Below, one piece after another: positions 19,677 through 28,739 of a stretch of DNA of 64,000 nt; within the stretch, counting starts at the first letter, position 1; the number at the start of each line of letters is the position of its first letter. The notes below the pieces were generated by a model. That model was given only the letters and a program-made list of their open reading frames with translations. It searched no databases and was not told the DNA's origin. The translations under genes and the position numbers were made by a program. This DNA comes from Mesostigma viride (Eukaryota > Streptophyta > Mesostigmatophyceae > Mesostigmatales > Mesostigmataceae): contig RPFO01000667.1 in assembly GCA_009746045.1 (NCBI GenBank), positions 6,406,254 to 6,470,253 of the forward strand, written 5' to 3'.

Positions 19677-21583
19677 GGGGACATGACACATCGGAATTTT
19701 TTGGCGCCAAAAAATTCGCGCCGGTACCGTCGGTACCCCCGGACCGTGAAATTGTGGTGCACAATGCTCACACCTCGTGCGGAGGTGGCCATGGCGACGT
19801 GTGTTCCGTAAAAATTTGCCTTATCGGCCGGGCGACAAGCGAAAAATGTACGCCGGTGGTTTTAAACGATGTTCTAGTATGATGTTTCATAGCCAGATAT
19901 GCACAAATTGAAAAGTCGGTGCCTTTCTTAATCCAGATTTGCACGGGGGTCTAATCCGAAAATCTGGCCGCACATATTAATTTAGAATGCGTGCCTGCGA
20001 CGGTAGAATTTAAGATTTGTGGGTTATATTGATGCAGGAAGAAGCGTTTAGTAATGGAGACCGTGAAAACATCCTAAGCGGCTTCGATCTGCGGCCATTT
20101 CCCGTCATTTCTGAAGTGATATCGTTCAGGCCTGCGCGATCCGCGGTCAAGCCATCCATGGATGGCTGGCTGTCCCGCGCGCCTGGGTAGGAAATAAAGC
20201 CGGCCGTGGTACGTTCATTTGCCGCATGTCACCGCCCTGTCGGTTTGCGCTCTAAATGTTCCTGGCATGAAGCTTTGGCGCCGATTCCGGGTGTTCTTGC
20301 TATTATTTTGTTCGCCACTTGTTGCAGTTGCGCTATCTGTTTTCGCAGGTTTCAATGTTTTGCCTTATGCTGCGTATGCCATGCTTCTTAAAGCTAGCAA
20401 GAGTTGATCGGGCAGTTTTGCGGCTCTGCTTCACTTTCTTTTATGGAGTTTTTCATATGGTAGACATTGTATATTGCGTAGTCAAGGACCCTAGCTGCCT
20501 GGGAGCGGCATCAACGTTGCAAGGAGCTGGCGAGCTCATAAACGCTTGTCTTGGCTCTTCAGCCTGCTGGAAAACAAGGTGTGAAGTTGTAGGGAAGGTG
20601 AGCATGTGTCATATAGTTATCTCCTTCCAATATGTTTTGCTTCCATTACACAAGGCTGGGGCTTCCTAGATGATAAGGATCAGGTGCTTATTATGACAAT
20701 ATCAAAGGATGGCCCTTTTATCCTTTAGCATCATGACTGGGTGTTAGCTATGAGGTGATTCCCGCAAGTGGTCATGCCTGCTTGCGTAATGATTTTGTCG
20801 GTGGATGTCTTCTTCAAGCATCTAGCATTTGCTTTACGTGCTTCTGCCCAATTTGCAGGGGGCAAGCTTAGGAATGTGCTTATGGTGTCCCTCATGCCAC
20901 AGTGTACCAAGCATGCAGGGTGGCAGCTATAACATGATGTACTATGGGCAAACTAGGTCAGAATGACCTGTAATTTTGTGGCAAGCTTTTTAACATCATA
21001 AATGAATTAATTTGACTTGGTTTGGCCCAATTGGTGGTGGGCTAGGGTGTAATAGGTCTGTTGTTTGTGGTAATAAGCGGGATTTTCTGTCATTTTTTTT
21101 TTGCATGTTTACACTAATAACATGAGTAAACGTGCTCAGAATGAGCTCAAACTTTGTGAGAGTAAAATTCCCACCCTAGGCCTAGTATAAATATCACCAC
21201 TGGAATTTTTGCATGTGTCTACTATTTGATTAATTTTTTTAGGACAAAAAAAATACGTGTTTTGGGCTAAACCCTATAAATAGTCTAAACGTGCTTATTT
21301 TGTGGTCCTGAGTAGCCAGATTTATTTGCAAGGGTGGGGATTTTAGGAAAATATGTGGTTTGGTCACTTTTGGTTTGCCCAGTCTCCTAGGAAAAATCGG
21401 CCAAAAATAGCGTCTTTTTCTATTTTTAGCTCATAACTGGGTCATGCTGGGGGGTAGTACCACCCCCAAGTGGCTGGAAAATTTTTTTTTTCACATATTT
21501 ATGGTTTGGAAGCATAACCGGATTTTTATCCCATGCACAGGTCTGTTTTCCAGAAAAGTGCACTTTCAATGTGTCATGTCCCC
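19677..21583. mobile_element. TTAA-target (PiggyBac-type) non-autonomous element, complete
   Basis: 1907 bp between TTAA duplications at 19673-19676 and 21584-21587. Ends are 15-bp perfect inverted repeats: GGGGACATGACACAT at the left and ATGTGTCATGTCCCC at the right. A perfect 24-bp palindrome lies 18 bp inside the left end (19694-19717). No ORF of note; the inside is A/T-rich with runs of T. TTAA duplication is the hallmark of piggyBac-superfamily insertion. It splits LINE fragments b and c. A truncated relative starts at 46470. Confidence 0.8.
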
Positions 21584-21587
21584 TTAA

Positions 21588-21728
21588 ATATGAGGATTAG
21601 TGCAATTCTGCCCATTTGCCAGGGACGATGCCGGTGCGCCATATTTCGAGGACGCATTTGTAAAAGCCGGCAGAGAGGTCGGGCCAAAACTTCCTCCAAA
21701 ATTCTACAGGGATGCCATCCACGCCGGA
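21588..21728 (-). pseudogene. L1-like LINE reverse transcriptase fragment c
   Basis: Minus strand reads SGVDGIPVEFWRKFWPDL and LEIWRTGIVPGKWAEL, then ALILIF after a one-base shift. Matches SAPGVDGLPIEFWKTFW of the plus-strand LINE. The TTAA element sits directly after its LIF codons. Confidence 0.8.
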
Positions 21729-22207
21729 CTACAATACGGTTCGTAGGAGACGCGAAATGAGTGAGAATGTTACCCGAGCGGTAACGAGGATTCGCACCGT
21801 TGATTTTAACATATGTTTCTTTTTTTGCGCCATTTGGCGAGCATCGACTGGAGCCTGAACCTAGCGGGGGGAATCGTGCGGGGGAATCTTGCGGGGGAAT
21901 CTTGCGGTGAAAAATTCCGAACGTGAATTTAGCGAAGTCCTACTACATTTTGCTTGGTACACGGTACTACAGTTTCGTCACTGAAAATTTTCTGTAGTTG
22001 CGTTGGTGTTTCGTACGTTCCGCTGAAATTTTCGTGTTCAGTGCCCAGATCACAATTTGATCCGGGCGCAAAATGATTGGCTGTACGGTACGAACCAAAA
22101 ACGAATTTTTAGTATCTAAGTTCCGCAGCGCTTGCTGAATTTGCCCCGGAAGCCCGGGGGCACTTTCCCCGCTGAAAAAGGTGTCCGCGGAAGCGTATTG
22201 TAGTTGG
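21729..22207. mobile_element. TIR element with ACTACAATACG ends
   Basis: About 480 bp, non-coding, inserted between SSAP and GVDG of the minus-strand LINE. The left end reads ACTACAATACGGTTCGTAGG. The right end, reverse-complemented, reads ACTACAATACGCTTCCGCGG. A relative keeps only the left 120 bp at 13232-13351. The target duplication was not resolved. Confidence 0.6.
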
Positions 22208-22495
22208 CGGGTGCACTGCTGAGTTTGATTTTGAGCATAGCAGCCTGCTATGCAGTCGGTGTGTCTCGGCTTGTCAGTGTGTGGGTGTCTGATCTATTTC
22301 TTGCTGCTGCGTGGTGGCCGGTGAGGCGCCGTGGGATCGCCTGAAGAACTTGGTGGATAGCTTGAGGTGCTTGAGGGTGTGGTTCACTCCGGAATAGCTT
22401 CGTAAAATATTGGTGACCACTGTAGTATGGATTGGATGTCGGTGTGGATGCCCCCTGGTCGTCGTGAACTTCTGTCATCCACGTGTGTGCTCTCG
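22208..22495 (-). pseudogene. L1-like LINE fragment d (region before RT)
   Basis: Minus strand reads MTEVHDDQGAS, SGHQYFTKLFRSEPHP and VLQAIPRRLT, then AAMLKIKLSSAP. The plus-strand LINE has ITEIQDEHGS, SGHRYYSALFLNEPHP, ILHAIPRRLTP and TAMEHIKTGSAP at the same place. This is the 5'-most surviving part of the minus-strand LINE. Confidence 0.8.
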
Positions 22496-22529
22496 GTACT
22501 TACACCGGCGCGGGAATAAACTCAACTCA

Positions 22530-22622
22530 ACCAACATTAGTCGGTATTGCCGTATTGGTCGATCGACAGTCGACGCTCCGCGCCCGGCTCGCCGTACTTT
22601 TCCGGTCTTTCTCAGGTACATA
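22530..22622 (+). mobile_element. PLE 5' remnant
   Basis: CGGTATTGCCGTATTGGTCG through TTTCTCAGGTAC matches, in opposite orientation, the 5' part of PLE copy 3 (46310-46390). It is followed directly by ATTATCACAACAGCATATC, which in the B locus abuts the PLE 3' end (44205). So this looks like a PLE with nearly all its body deleted. Confidence 0.5.
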
Positions 22623-23128
22623 TTATCACAACAGCATATCAAATCATTCATATGTGGGAATCAGATGTGGTAATCTACAACAACATATCTTTTCGGGTTT
22701 CGATTGAATCTTTTCGGGTTTCGATTGGGTGCTTGAGATATGCAAGATTCTAGTATCACGTCGTGATCATATTTCCGTATTATTTCCTACCAATCATGGA
22801 CAGGTATTTGATATCCCCTTTCACATTAATCTCCTGCAAATATATCGTAAAAAAATAAAAATGTCGTGAGTGAGATTCGGCCGCCACGGGGGTGGCGCAA
22901 ATTGATGACACCGAATTCATGGATGCAAACGCGCGCATGATTGTCCACATTCTTTCTTCTGCAGCATTTGCCCGCACGAAATGTGGCAAGCTTAGCCAGT
23001 AATCGGGGGCAGCAACCATTTCTTCCCACGGATGGCGTTTTTGCCTCTGTCCCGGGTTTCCTGAACTTACAAGTTGTTGCAGAAGGAAAACGAACGGGCT
23101 TTTTCGGTCCTGTGGAGCTGTCGCGACC

Positions 23129-23812
23129 ATGGCGAAGTTACGCGAGTCTAAGTCCTTGGACTTGGATATACCACGGAAAATAAAGCTGTACAATTTCCTT
23201 TTTTCCCGGAGAAGCCGTCGTTCCACTATTTCCGAAGAGCAGCCGAAGGACCGCAATGCGGAGCTCAGCTGCGCAGACTTGCCTCCAATGACAGCTGCGC
23301 AAGCTCGACGCAGTTACGCCATCGAAAATGACGGCATGATTGTTCATGGAGGGCTGTCTCATTCTGCGTCAGCCAACCGGACAAGTTTTGATAGATGGTC
23401 TCTCGAACGCACCACGCCGCGAACCGTGAAGGCATACTATGCGGCGTACGCTGACCAAGTGTTGAGCCCTGACAAGCTTCCTGGCTTGCCACTTCGTCGG
23501 GGTCGTGCACTGTCGCTCGACCAAAGTATTCGCGAGCTTGGCCTCGAAATGGCAGCCACAGAGCCTGGCTTGGACTCGCCAGGCAGTGGCAAGGACCGCC
23601 GGACACGTTCATCTCTTTCACCTGTAGAACGTCCGCAGGAGCTCAGCTCTTTATCTTCGCAGGAAATCAAAGCGGCGTCGATGTTCGCCGCCAGCTCCGC
23701 CGCCATGCTCAGCCCGCCTACGGCACCAGCGGCCCAGCGTCGGCGCTTCTTCGGCGGGTTGCTTCGTTTCAAAAGCCGGCCCATTCTGCCGCCGCTTGTT
23801 GCAGCCAACTGA
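23129..23812 (+). CDS. Unrecognised 227-aa protein, copy A
   Basis: No family recognised. The protein is basic and Ser/Arg-rich: an N-terminal RRSRR cluster (27-31), a middle part with SYAIENDGMIVHGGLSHSAS and WSLERTTPRTVKAYYAAYAD, a Ser/Pro-rich stretch (SLSPVERPQELSSLSSQEIK) and a basic aromatic C-terminal patch (QRRRFFGGLLRFKSRP) before a TGA. No signal peptide or membrane span. The ATG sits in GCGACCATGGCG, a good eukaryotic start context. The translation is the same as copy B over all 227 residues, and copy C differs at about eight. ORFs on the opposite strand are also open in A and B, but the longest one is disrupted at its start in C, so this strand is preferred. Coding status is inferred from the shared open frame only. 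Confidence 0.5.
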   Translation: MAKLRESKSLDLDIPRKIKLYNFLFSRRSRRSTISEEQPKDRNAELSCADLPPMTAAQARRSYAIENDGMIVHGGLSHSASANRTSFDRWSLERTTPRTVKAYYAAYADQVLSPDKLPGLPLRRGRALSLDQSIRELGLEMAATEPGLDSPGSGKDRRTRSSLSPVERPQELSSLSSQEIKAASMFAASSAAMLSPPTAPAAQRRRFFGGLLRFKSRPILPPLVAAN

Positions 23813-24318
23813 AACTTCCAGCGTGACGTCCACGCGCCTGAGTCCACCCCACACTGCTGCGGGGATGAGGGGGATGCATGTTGCCAGGTCGTCCAGTTTT
23901 GGCGAACACTATTCAGGAAGACCTGATGAAGTGTGCATCCCCCGTGTATCATAGGGCTGTTTATTTATTGACCGTTTCTTCCAGGTGGCAACTCCAGGTT
24001 AAACCTGCCTTGCAAGCTCTCTTAGTAACGTTGGGCCCAAACTTCAGCCAGGTTGGGCCCAAACTGCTAGTGAACTGGAAGTCTCCTATCTGCTCCCCCA
24101 TTAGGGGGCATAATATGAGCTTTCAAAGCGGCTACACATTAAACATTCGAATTAATTTAGTGAATAGGTAGTTCAGCATGCGAGTCCTCAGATAAACTCT
24201 TTTTAGATAAACGCCGACATTGTATATATAGTCGGTAATGTATATGTAGTCGGTAGGTAGTTCAGCATGCTAGTCCTTAGATCAACTTTTTTTAGATAAG
24301 CGCCTTAGATAAAACCCT

Positions 24319-24412
24319 TAGGCTTCCCCTTCCATCTACTATATCTTAACTGGGGGAAACAGTGCTCTGGGTCGCCAAATGGGGACACGAGACTGCTTAC
24401 TTGATTAATTAA
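24319..24412 (+). repeat. SINE-like short insert with RTE-type tail
   Basis: Reads CTTCCCCTTCCATCTACTAT...GGGGACACGAGACTGCTTAC, then GATTAATTAA. The B copy lacks it and has continuous sequence; A has AACCCTTAG before and AACCCCTTAG after, a likely target duplication. Relatives: about 61205-61310 and 53500-53605. Confidence 0.5.
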
Positions 24413-24629
24413 CCCCTTAGGTAAACCCCAGGCTGCTTTGTGCAGTGTGAATGTGCCTGTGAATTTTGGGATGAGAGAGAGAGAGTTAATCTGAGTATCA
24501 CAGCCATTTTTGTAAACTAAAATTTTGGAATATGGAATCTTTAATGGGCTCGATGAAAGTTTGTTCTTCAACAGGAATTTGTGTTATGCATGGCATGTCC
24601 ACTTACCTGTTGCTTTCACTTACATACAC

Positions 24630-24795
24630 GTAAGCCAGCCATAATTTCAATGCACAAGGATACACATTTCCATCACCATTCATCTTCATCATCCAGAGCG
24701 ACTCGAACACGCGGACAAGATAACGGCAGGCTCGAGCTACCATGGTCAGGATTCTCCCGATTTCTGGCCTGCGCTGGTTGTCTCCTTGACATAGC
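24630..24795 (+). repeat. PLE 3'-tail-like insert
   Basis: About 165 bp (GTAAGCCAGCCATAATTTCA ... GCGCTGGTTGTCTCCTTGAC) shared with the 3' tails of PLE copies at 13367-13530, 36705-36865 and 44211-44390. Copy C of the host element lacks it at this point. Probably a severely 5'-truncated PLE insertion. Confidence 0.6.
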
Positions 24796-25327
24796 TCATA
24801 CTCACTTCCATGCATTTTGATGCGTGGATGCCGATTGGGGCGTTGTTGCACGATTTCTATCACATCTTTGCCGCAGCATGGAGAAGCGGGGCTGGATCGA
24901 CGGGAGGCCATGAAGCACCATAGAACCGGAAGGAAAGATAGACGTACGAGAGTTAACTAATAACTTAAAAGCACGTGAGATACTGCGTCATTTTAAGTGA
25001 GACAACTATTAAGTGAGACAACTATGTTCATGAGCAAAGTCCTCAATGAAATAGAAGGTGGAATCGGGTGCCTATCTAACCTTGATCTAGTAGTAGTCTC
25101 ACAAAAGAATTGCTGGCGCCACTGCCCAAACTGCTTGGTTTTATCCACACGCCGCCCCTGCCGCCTGGCCACTCCGGCGGCCGTCTGCCGTGCACCCGCG
25201 GCAAGCATGCCCCCGCCGCCCACCACCGAGCAGGGCTACACGTACCCGCCCACGACCGGGACTCTGGCTGACCCCGACGAGCAGCCCCTGTTCACCGAGC
25301 TGAGGACCACTGCGAGTACAACTCCAT

Positions 25328-26118
25328 CGAGGGGGGGGACATACCCCCCCATTTTCCTACTTGAGCGCACACACTTTTTCGCCGTCCAGCGCCGTCCGTC
25401 ACCAGCCAAAGTGAAAAATGGCTAAGCGTACACCTTATTAATGGCCAAAATGGGTCCGTCGGGGCGAAACGGAGTGCACGTTGGACATGTGACACGTGGC
25501 ATTTTATGCCAGGGAGGTAGACGGCACAGTCAGGACTTGTATCTGACGCCACCAAGATCACTCCTAGTTTCGCCACGTGTCCTATAAAGTATGACCGTAT
25601 AATTACCGTAGTACGTACTGATATCAAGGAGACAACCATACTGATATGTGCAGCACGGTTATTAGGCTGTTTTACTTCATTCCGCAGTGTGGATCGAGTG
25701 TCCTGGCATGCCGGCTGTAGTTGTTTTGTCGTGGTATCTCTTGTTACAGTAGCGTTGGCTTTGTTTATTTTTACGTGGGTGCCATTACTCTGATGTAAGT
25801 AATTATATATTTTAACGTATATGTACGTTAGTACGTCCACCAGTACCTCACTCCGGGATGTCAGCCAAAGTGCCAGACCAACCCCTAGTCTCACGGTGAG
25901 CGCGCACCTTAATTCCTGAAAACCAGGCGCCGGGTGTGTTTGCCGACCGCACTCCGGTTCTATTTTCCTCGCGAGTCACCGTCCTCAAAAAGCCAACTTG
26001 AGGGCACACCTTTTTTATAAAACTGGCGTCGTGGCGATTTTGAAGCTCGCTTCATGTCTGTCAGAGCCCCGTCGGACCAAACTTGTAGTGGGCTGTTTTG
26101 CTGTGACGTCCCCCCCCT
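25328..26118. mobile_element. Candidate TIR element with GGGGGGGGAC ends
   Basis: AGGGGGGGGACATAC at the left and, reverse-complemented, AAGGGGGGGGACGTCAC at the right. About 790 bp between, non-coding, with many short GTGGC/ACGTG motifs. The inverted ends are short and G-rich, so this could be chance; no target duplication was identified. Confidence 0.3.
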
Positions 26119-26319
26119 TCAACTCCGCTTCTAGCTATGCCGCTATCAGGCCCGATTCACCAGCTACAGGCCACAGCAGTCTTGAGGTCCCGGCCTGCTT
26201 CACGTCAACCGGGTCCTACTTGGCAATGAGCCGCCATCATCCTTGAGTGGCAACACAGCTCCATATGTCTTGCTGTATAAGAACAAACCGACTGATGATC
26301 CTAGCTGCTAACTACGGAG

Positions 26320-26575
26320 GAGAATAATTAAATTAGAAATTAAATTAAATTATAACATGCCTCCGTTGGGAGATCATGTAGCACATATTCCATGATGGAT
26401 GGGTGGAGTGGAGGAAGCCGCGTAATCGAACTAACCTAACTCTAATTAATTAATTAATTATCAACATCACTCCGTTGGGAGTAGATGTAGCACATAGCCC
26501 TGAGAAGGGGCATATGGCTTTTAATACATTCTAGGCTACTTCATGCAAGGGTGGGAATGTAAGCTACCCCTGCTC
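26320..26575 (-). repeat. Two RTE-type LINE 3' tails
   Basis: Minus strand shows CTACATGATCTCCCAACGGAGG followed by A/T-rich tail near 26340-26390, and CTACATCTACTCCCAACGGA followed by TTAATTAATTAA near 26445-26490. The second is preceded by GCCATATGCCCCTTCTCAGG, also seen at 34075-34115 and 50430-50470. These are short 5'-truncated tails. Confidence 0.5.
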
Positions 26576-26689
26576 TAGGTGCACCTAACTCTAAGCTATC
26601 CTATTATTAGGAGAATAATTGTGTGCATCTAAACCGAGCATCTCAGACAACTGACCCTATAGCCCTTCCACGGCACGGCGTTGGATCGC

Positions 26690-26890
26690 CAGGCGTCCAG
26701 GAATAGTTGTCTCGCGGACCTGCTGCGGTCAGCGACCACCTCGACCACAGCAGACGCCATCGCTACGAAACTCCAGGACTGAGCTTGAGGACCTTCGCCT
26801 GGCAAAACAACGGGAGGCCACCGACCACGCTCGCCGCGAATGCCGAGTGGTGCTGCGTCGTTTCCCCCAGAAGCCAGGTGAGACGTCAAC
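26690..26890 (+). pseudogene. RTE-like LINE ORF1 fragment
   Basis: Reads CADLLRSATTSTT, DAIATKLQD and, after shifts, RRECRVVLRRFPQKPGE-like codons (CGAATGCCGAGTGGTGCTGC). Matches residues about 255-310 of the ORF1 at 58.9-60.0 kb. Frameshifted and cut at both ends. Confidence 0.6.
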
Positions 26891-27540
26891 CATGTTTAAC
26901 ACGTATGGCTTTTTAAAATTATTAGCGCCTTAATGATTGATAATGAATGCGAAAGACCTTTGACTTCCTACATATGCGTCACAGCGCACGATGGTGGCTT
27001 AAGAATACTTGTCACACAATACGAATAAGCTCAAACCCGGAAAACCGGTTTGGTATATTACAATGTTAGGTACCACACAGATTAAAAAACTCAATGCGGG
27101 AAGACTTACACCCAGTAGGCGAGGAATTCGCACTCGAGCCCACAGGAGAATTACACTCCAGGATTAAGCGATAGTGAATCTGTATAGAGCAACGTGGTAA
27201 ATTACGATACAAGGTCCGGATTGCTGGCATAGCTCGTGCCTTGCCTATTTTGTCCCTTCGTCCCCGTTGGTGGCTGCACCTGGCGCTGCCAACCAGGCAT
27301 GACGTGAGGTCCGCGGGGACGGGCTTCTCGAACCGTCTAGAACACATTAAAGACCAGTACGGCTAGAGGCCTCTCCTGAAAAATATCCAAATGTCTGTAG
27401 GTACCATCATAACGCGTGTGCAGTGCCACTAGGCTGTCCCGTAACTCCCGTTCAGGCGCTAGGTCTGCCTACGGCGCAAAGGCCAAGTTCGTCAGCAAAA
27501 CTTCTACACTGACTTCCACACGGATTGCCTCGGCTGCCAA
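26891..27540. other. Mixed non-coding region with a possible L1-like scrap
   Basis: No gene. Near 27023-27050 ACGAATAAGCTCAAACCCGG would read TNKLKPGKP, like YNKLKPGRL late in the LINE at 17.8 kb, but the match is short. The rest is unassigned. Confidence 0.3.
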
Positions 27541-28405
27541 CTATATACTATGGCCTCGGCAAGATCGAGAAACAGGACCTGTTCAAGGTCCTCGTCCTTC
27601 CTGTTCTCACGTATGGCGCCGAGACGTGGACGGCCTCTGACACCGCCGACCTGGCCCGCAAGCTGGACGGCGCGGCCATGGAGATGGAGATGGAGATGGA
27701 GATGGAGATGGAGATGGAGATGGAGATGGAGATGGAGATGGAGATGGAGATGGAGATGGAGATGGAGATGGAGATGGTCACCAGCATGCTGCGTTCCATT
27801 TTCAGAGTAGGATATGCTGCTCATGTCCGCAATGAGGACCTGTACCAGGGCATGCCCTATATCACCAGCACCATTAAGCAACGCCGCCTGCAGCTAGTAG
27901 GGCACCTAGCTCGCACCAACCATGCAGGTAGACACCTCACGTGGCCCCCCCGCAGGACTGCGACCAGCCCAGCCTGGCCGGCACCTCCTGACGTGGGCTG
28001 GGCCCAGTGATGTTCGACGCCGCAAGGCCCGCACCTTCAAAGAACACCTAGTAGAGGACATGGGGGGCCTAGTAGGCCCATCCGTGATTTGGAAGAAGAT
28101 GATGGACAAGGCCAAGTGGGCCCAGGTCATAGAGGACAACGAGCCCCCCCCAGTGGGGAAGCGCCCGCGTGTGCAATCCCGCGGGAGGCACGCCAGATAG
28201 CTCCCCAGGCTAGGGCTGCCAGCGTGCCGGGCTGCCTAGATAGATGTTGTAGTTAGAATGCTGTTAGATAGATGTAGTATGTAGCCAATGTAGATAGATT
28301 AGACCGGTAGGAATGTTTGCACCCATCCATCCATCCATCGGGGTTAATGCTCCGTGACTCCCCAACGGGAGCACGAGTCTAATTAATTAATTAATTAATT
28401 AATGG
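27541..28405 (+). pseudogene. RTE-like LINE, 3' end of RT ORF, 3' UTR and tail
   Basis: 5'-truncated LINE. It reads GLGKIEKQDLFKVLVLPVLT, YGAETWT, MLRSIFRVGYAAHVRNEDLY and KQRRLQLVGHLARTN, the region after RT in RTE-type elements. It is nearly identical to the minus-strand copy at 37361-37960. A run of GAGATG hexamers (27678-27776) expands the protein by alternating Met-Glu. After a stop near 28200 come a short 3' UTR with CATC repeats (about 28322-28339), the hairpin CTCCGTGACTCCCCAACGGG and a TTAA tail (28380-28402). Confidence 0.8.
27678..27776 (+). repeat. In-frame ATGGAG hexanucleotide microsatellite
   Basis: 16.5 perfect units. Inserted between LDGA and VTSMLRS of the LINE C-terminal region; the sister copy at 37.8 kb has no such repeat. 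Codes for alternating Met-Glu and keeps the frame. Confidence 0.95.
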
Positions 28406-28507
28406 CCTCGGCACTGGCGCCGGATTACGGTCGGCGCCGATCGACCGGGACGCCCGGATAATTTAATACCACAAATGGCATGTTGCATCCGTGCAACACA
28501 CCTCCCC
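28406..28507 (-). repeat. Truncated LTR of Ty3 el.5
   Basis: On the minus strand a polypurine tract (TTGGGGGGGGAGG, about 28508-28520) is followed by TGTTGCACGGATGCAACA, an LTR start of the same design as TGTTACGTCGCGTAAC. The LTR runs about 95 bp before the LINE tail at 28405 cuts it. Confidence 0.55.
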
Positions 28508-28739
28508 CCCCAACAAAAGAGGCGGCTACTCCTGTAGCCGGGACTTATAATGACTAGCTGTATACATGGTCATTGTTCCCTACCAGGGCACGCAACGTGC
28601 CAATGGTCACCATCGGTTGGCGATGATTTACGGCGCCGGGCGGTAAGGGCTCGGGCGGTGACCCCCACGAGCGGGGCCCCCACGGCCATGCCCGCGCAGA
28701 GGTGCGGCCGGGCGTTGACGCCGGTGGACACGCTCAGCT

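Larger units (their letters stand above)
22623..25290 (+). mobile_element. Unclassified repeated element, copy A (carries the 227-codon ORF)
   Basis: Segment whose parts recur in inverted orientation at about 41497-43400 (B) and 60564-62990 (C). Shared sequence covers several hundred bases upstream of the ORF, the ORF itself and more than 1 kb downstream, to the GAGCAGGGCTACACGTAC motif near 25230. Copies differ by insertions: A has a SINE-like piece (about 24319-24412) and a PLE-tail-like piece (about 24630-24795). No terminal repeats or target duplications could be found, so the class is open; it could also be a segmental duplication. Confidence 0.55.

Noticed and set aside
23265-23952. Open frames of 118 and 171 codons opposite the 227-codon ORF
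   Set aside because: Overlap the longer ORF on the other strand. The 171-codon frame loses its start region in copy C, while the 227-codon frame is whole in all three copies.
25292-25894. 200-codon minus-strand ORF
   Set aside because: No recognisable motif, and it lies across the edge of a candidate TIR element; likely chance.
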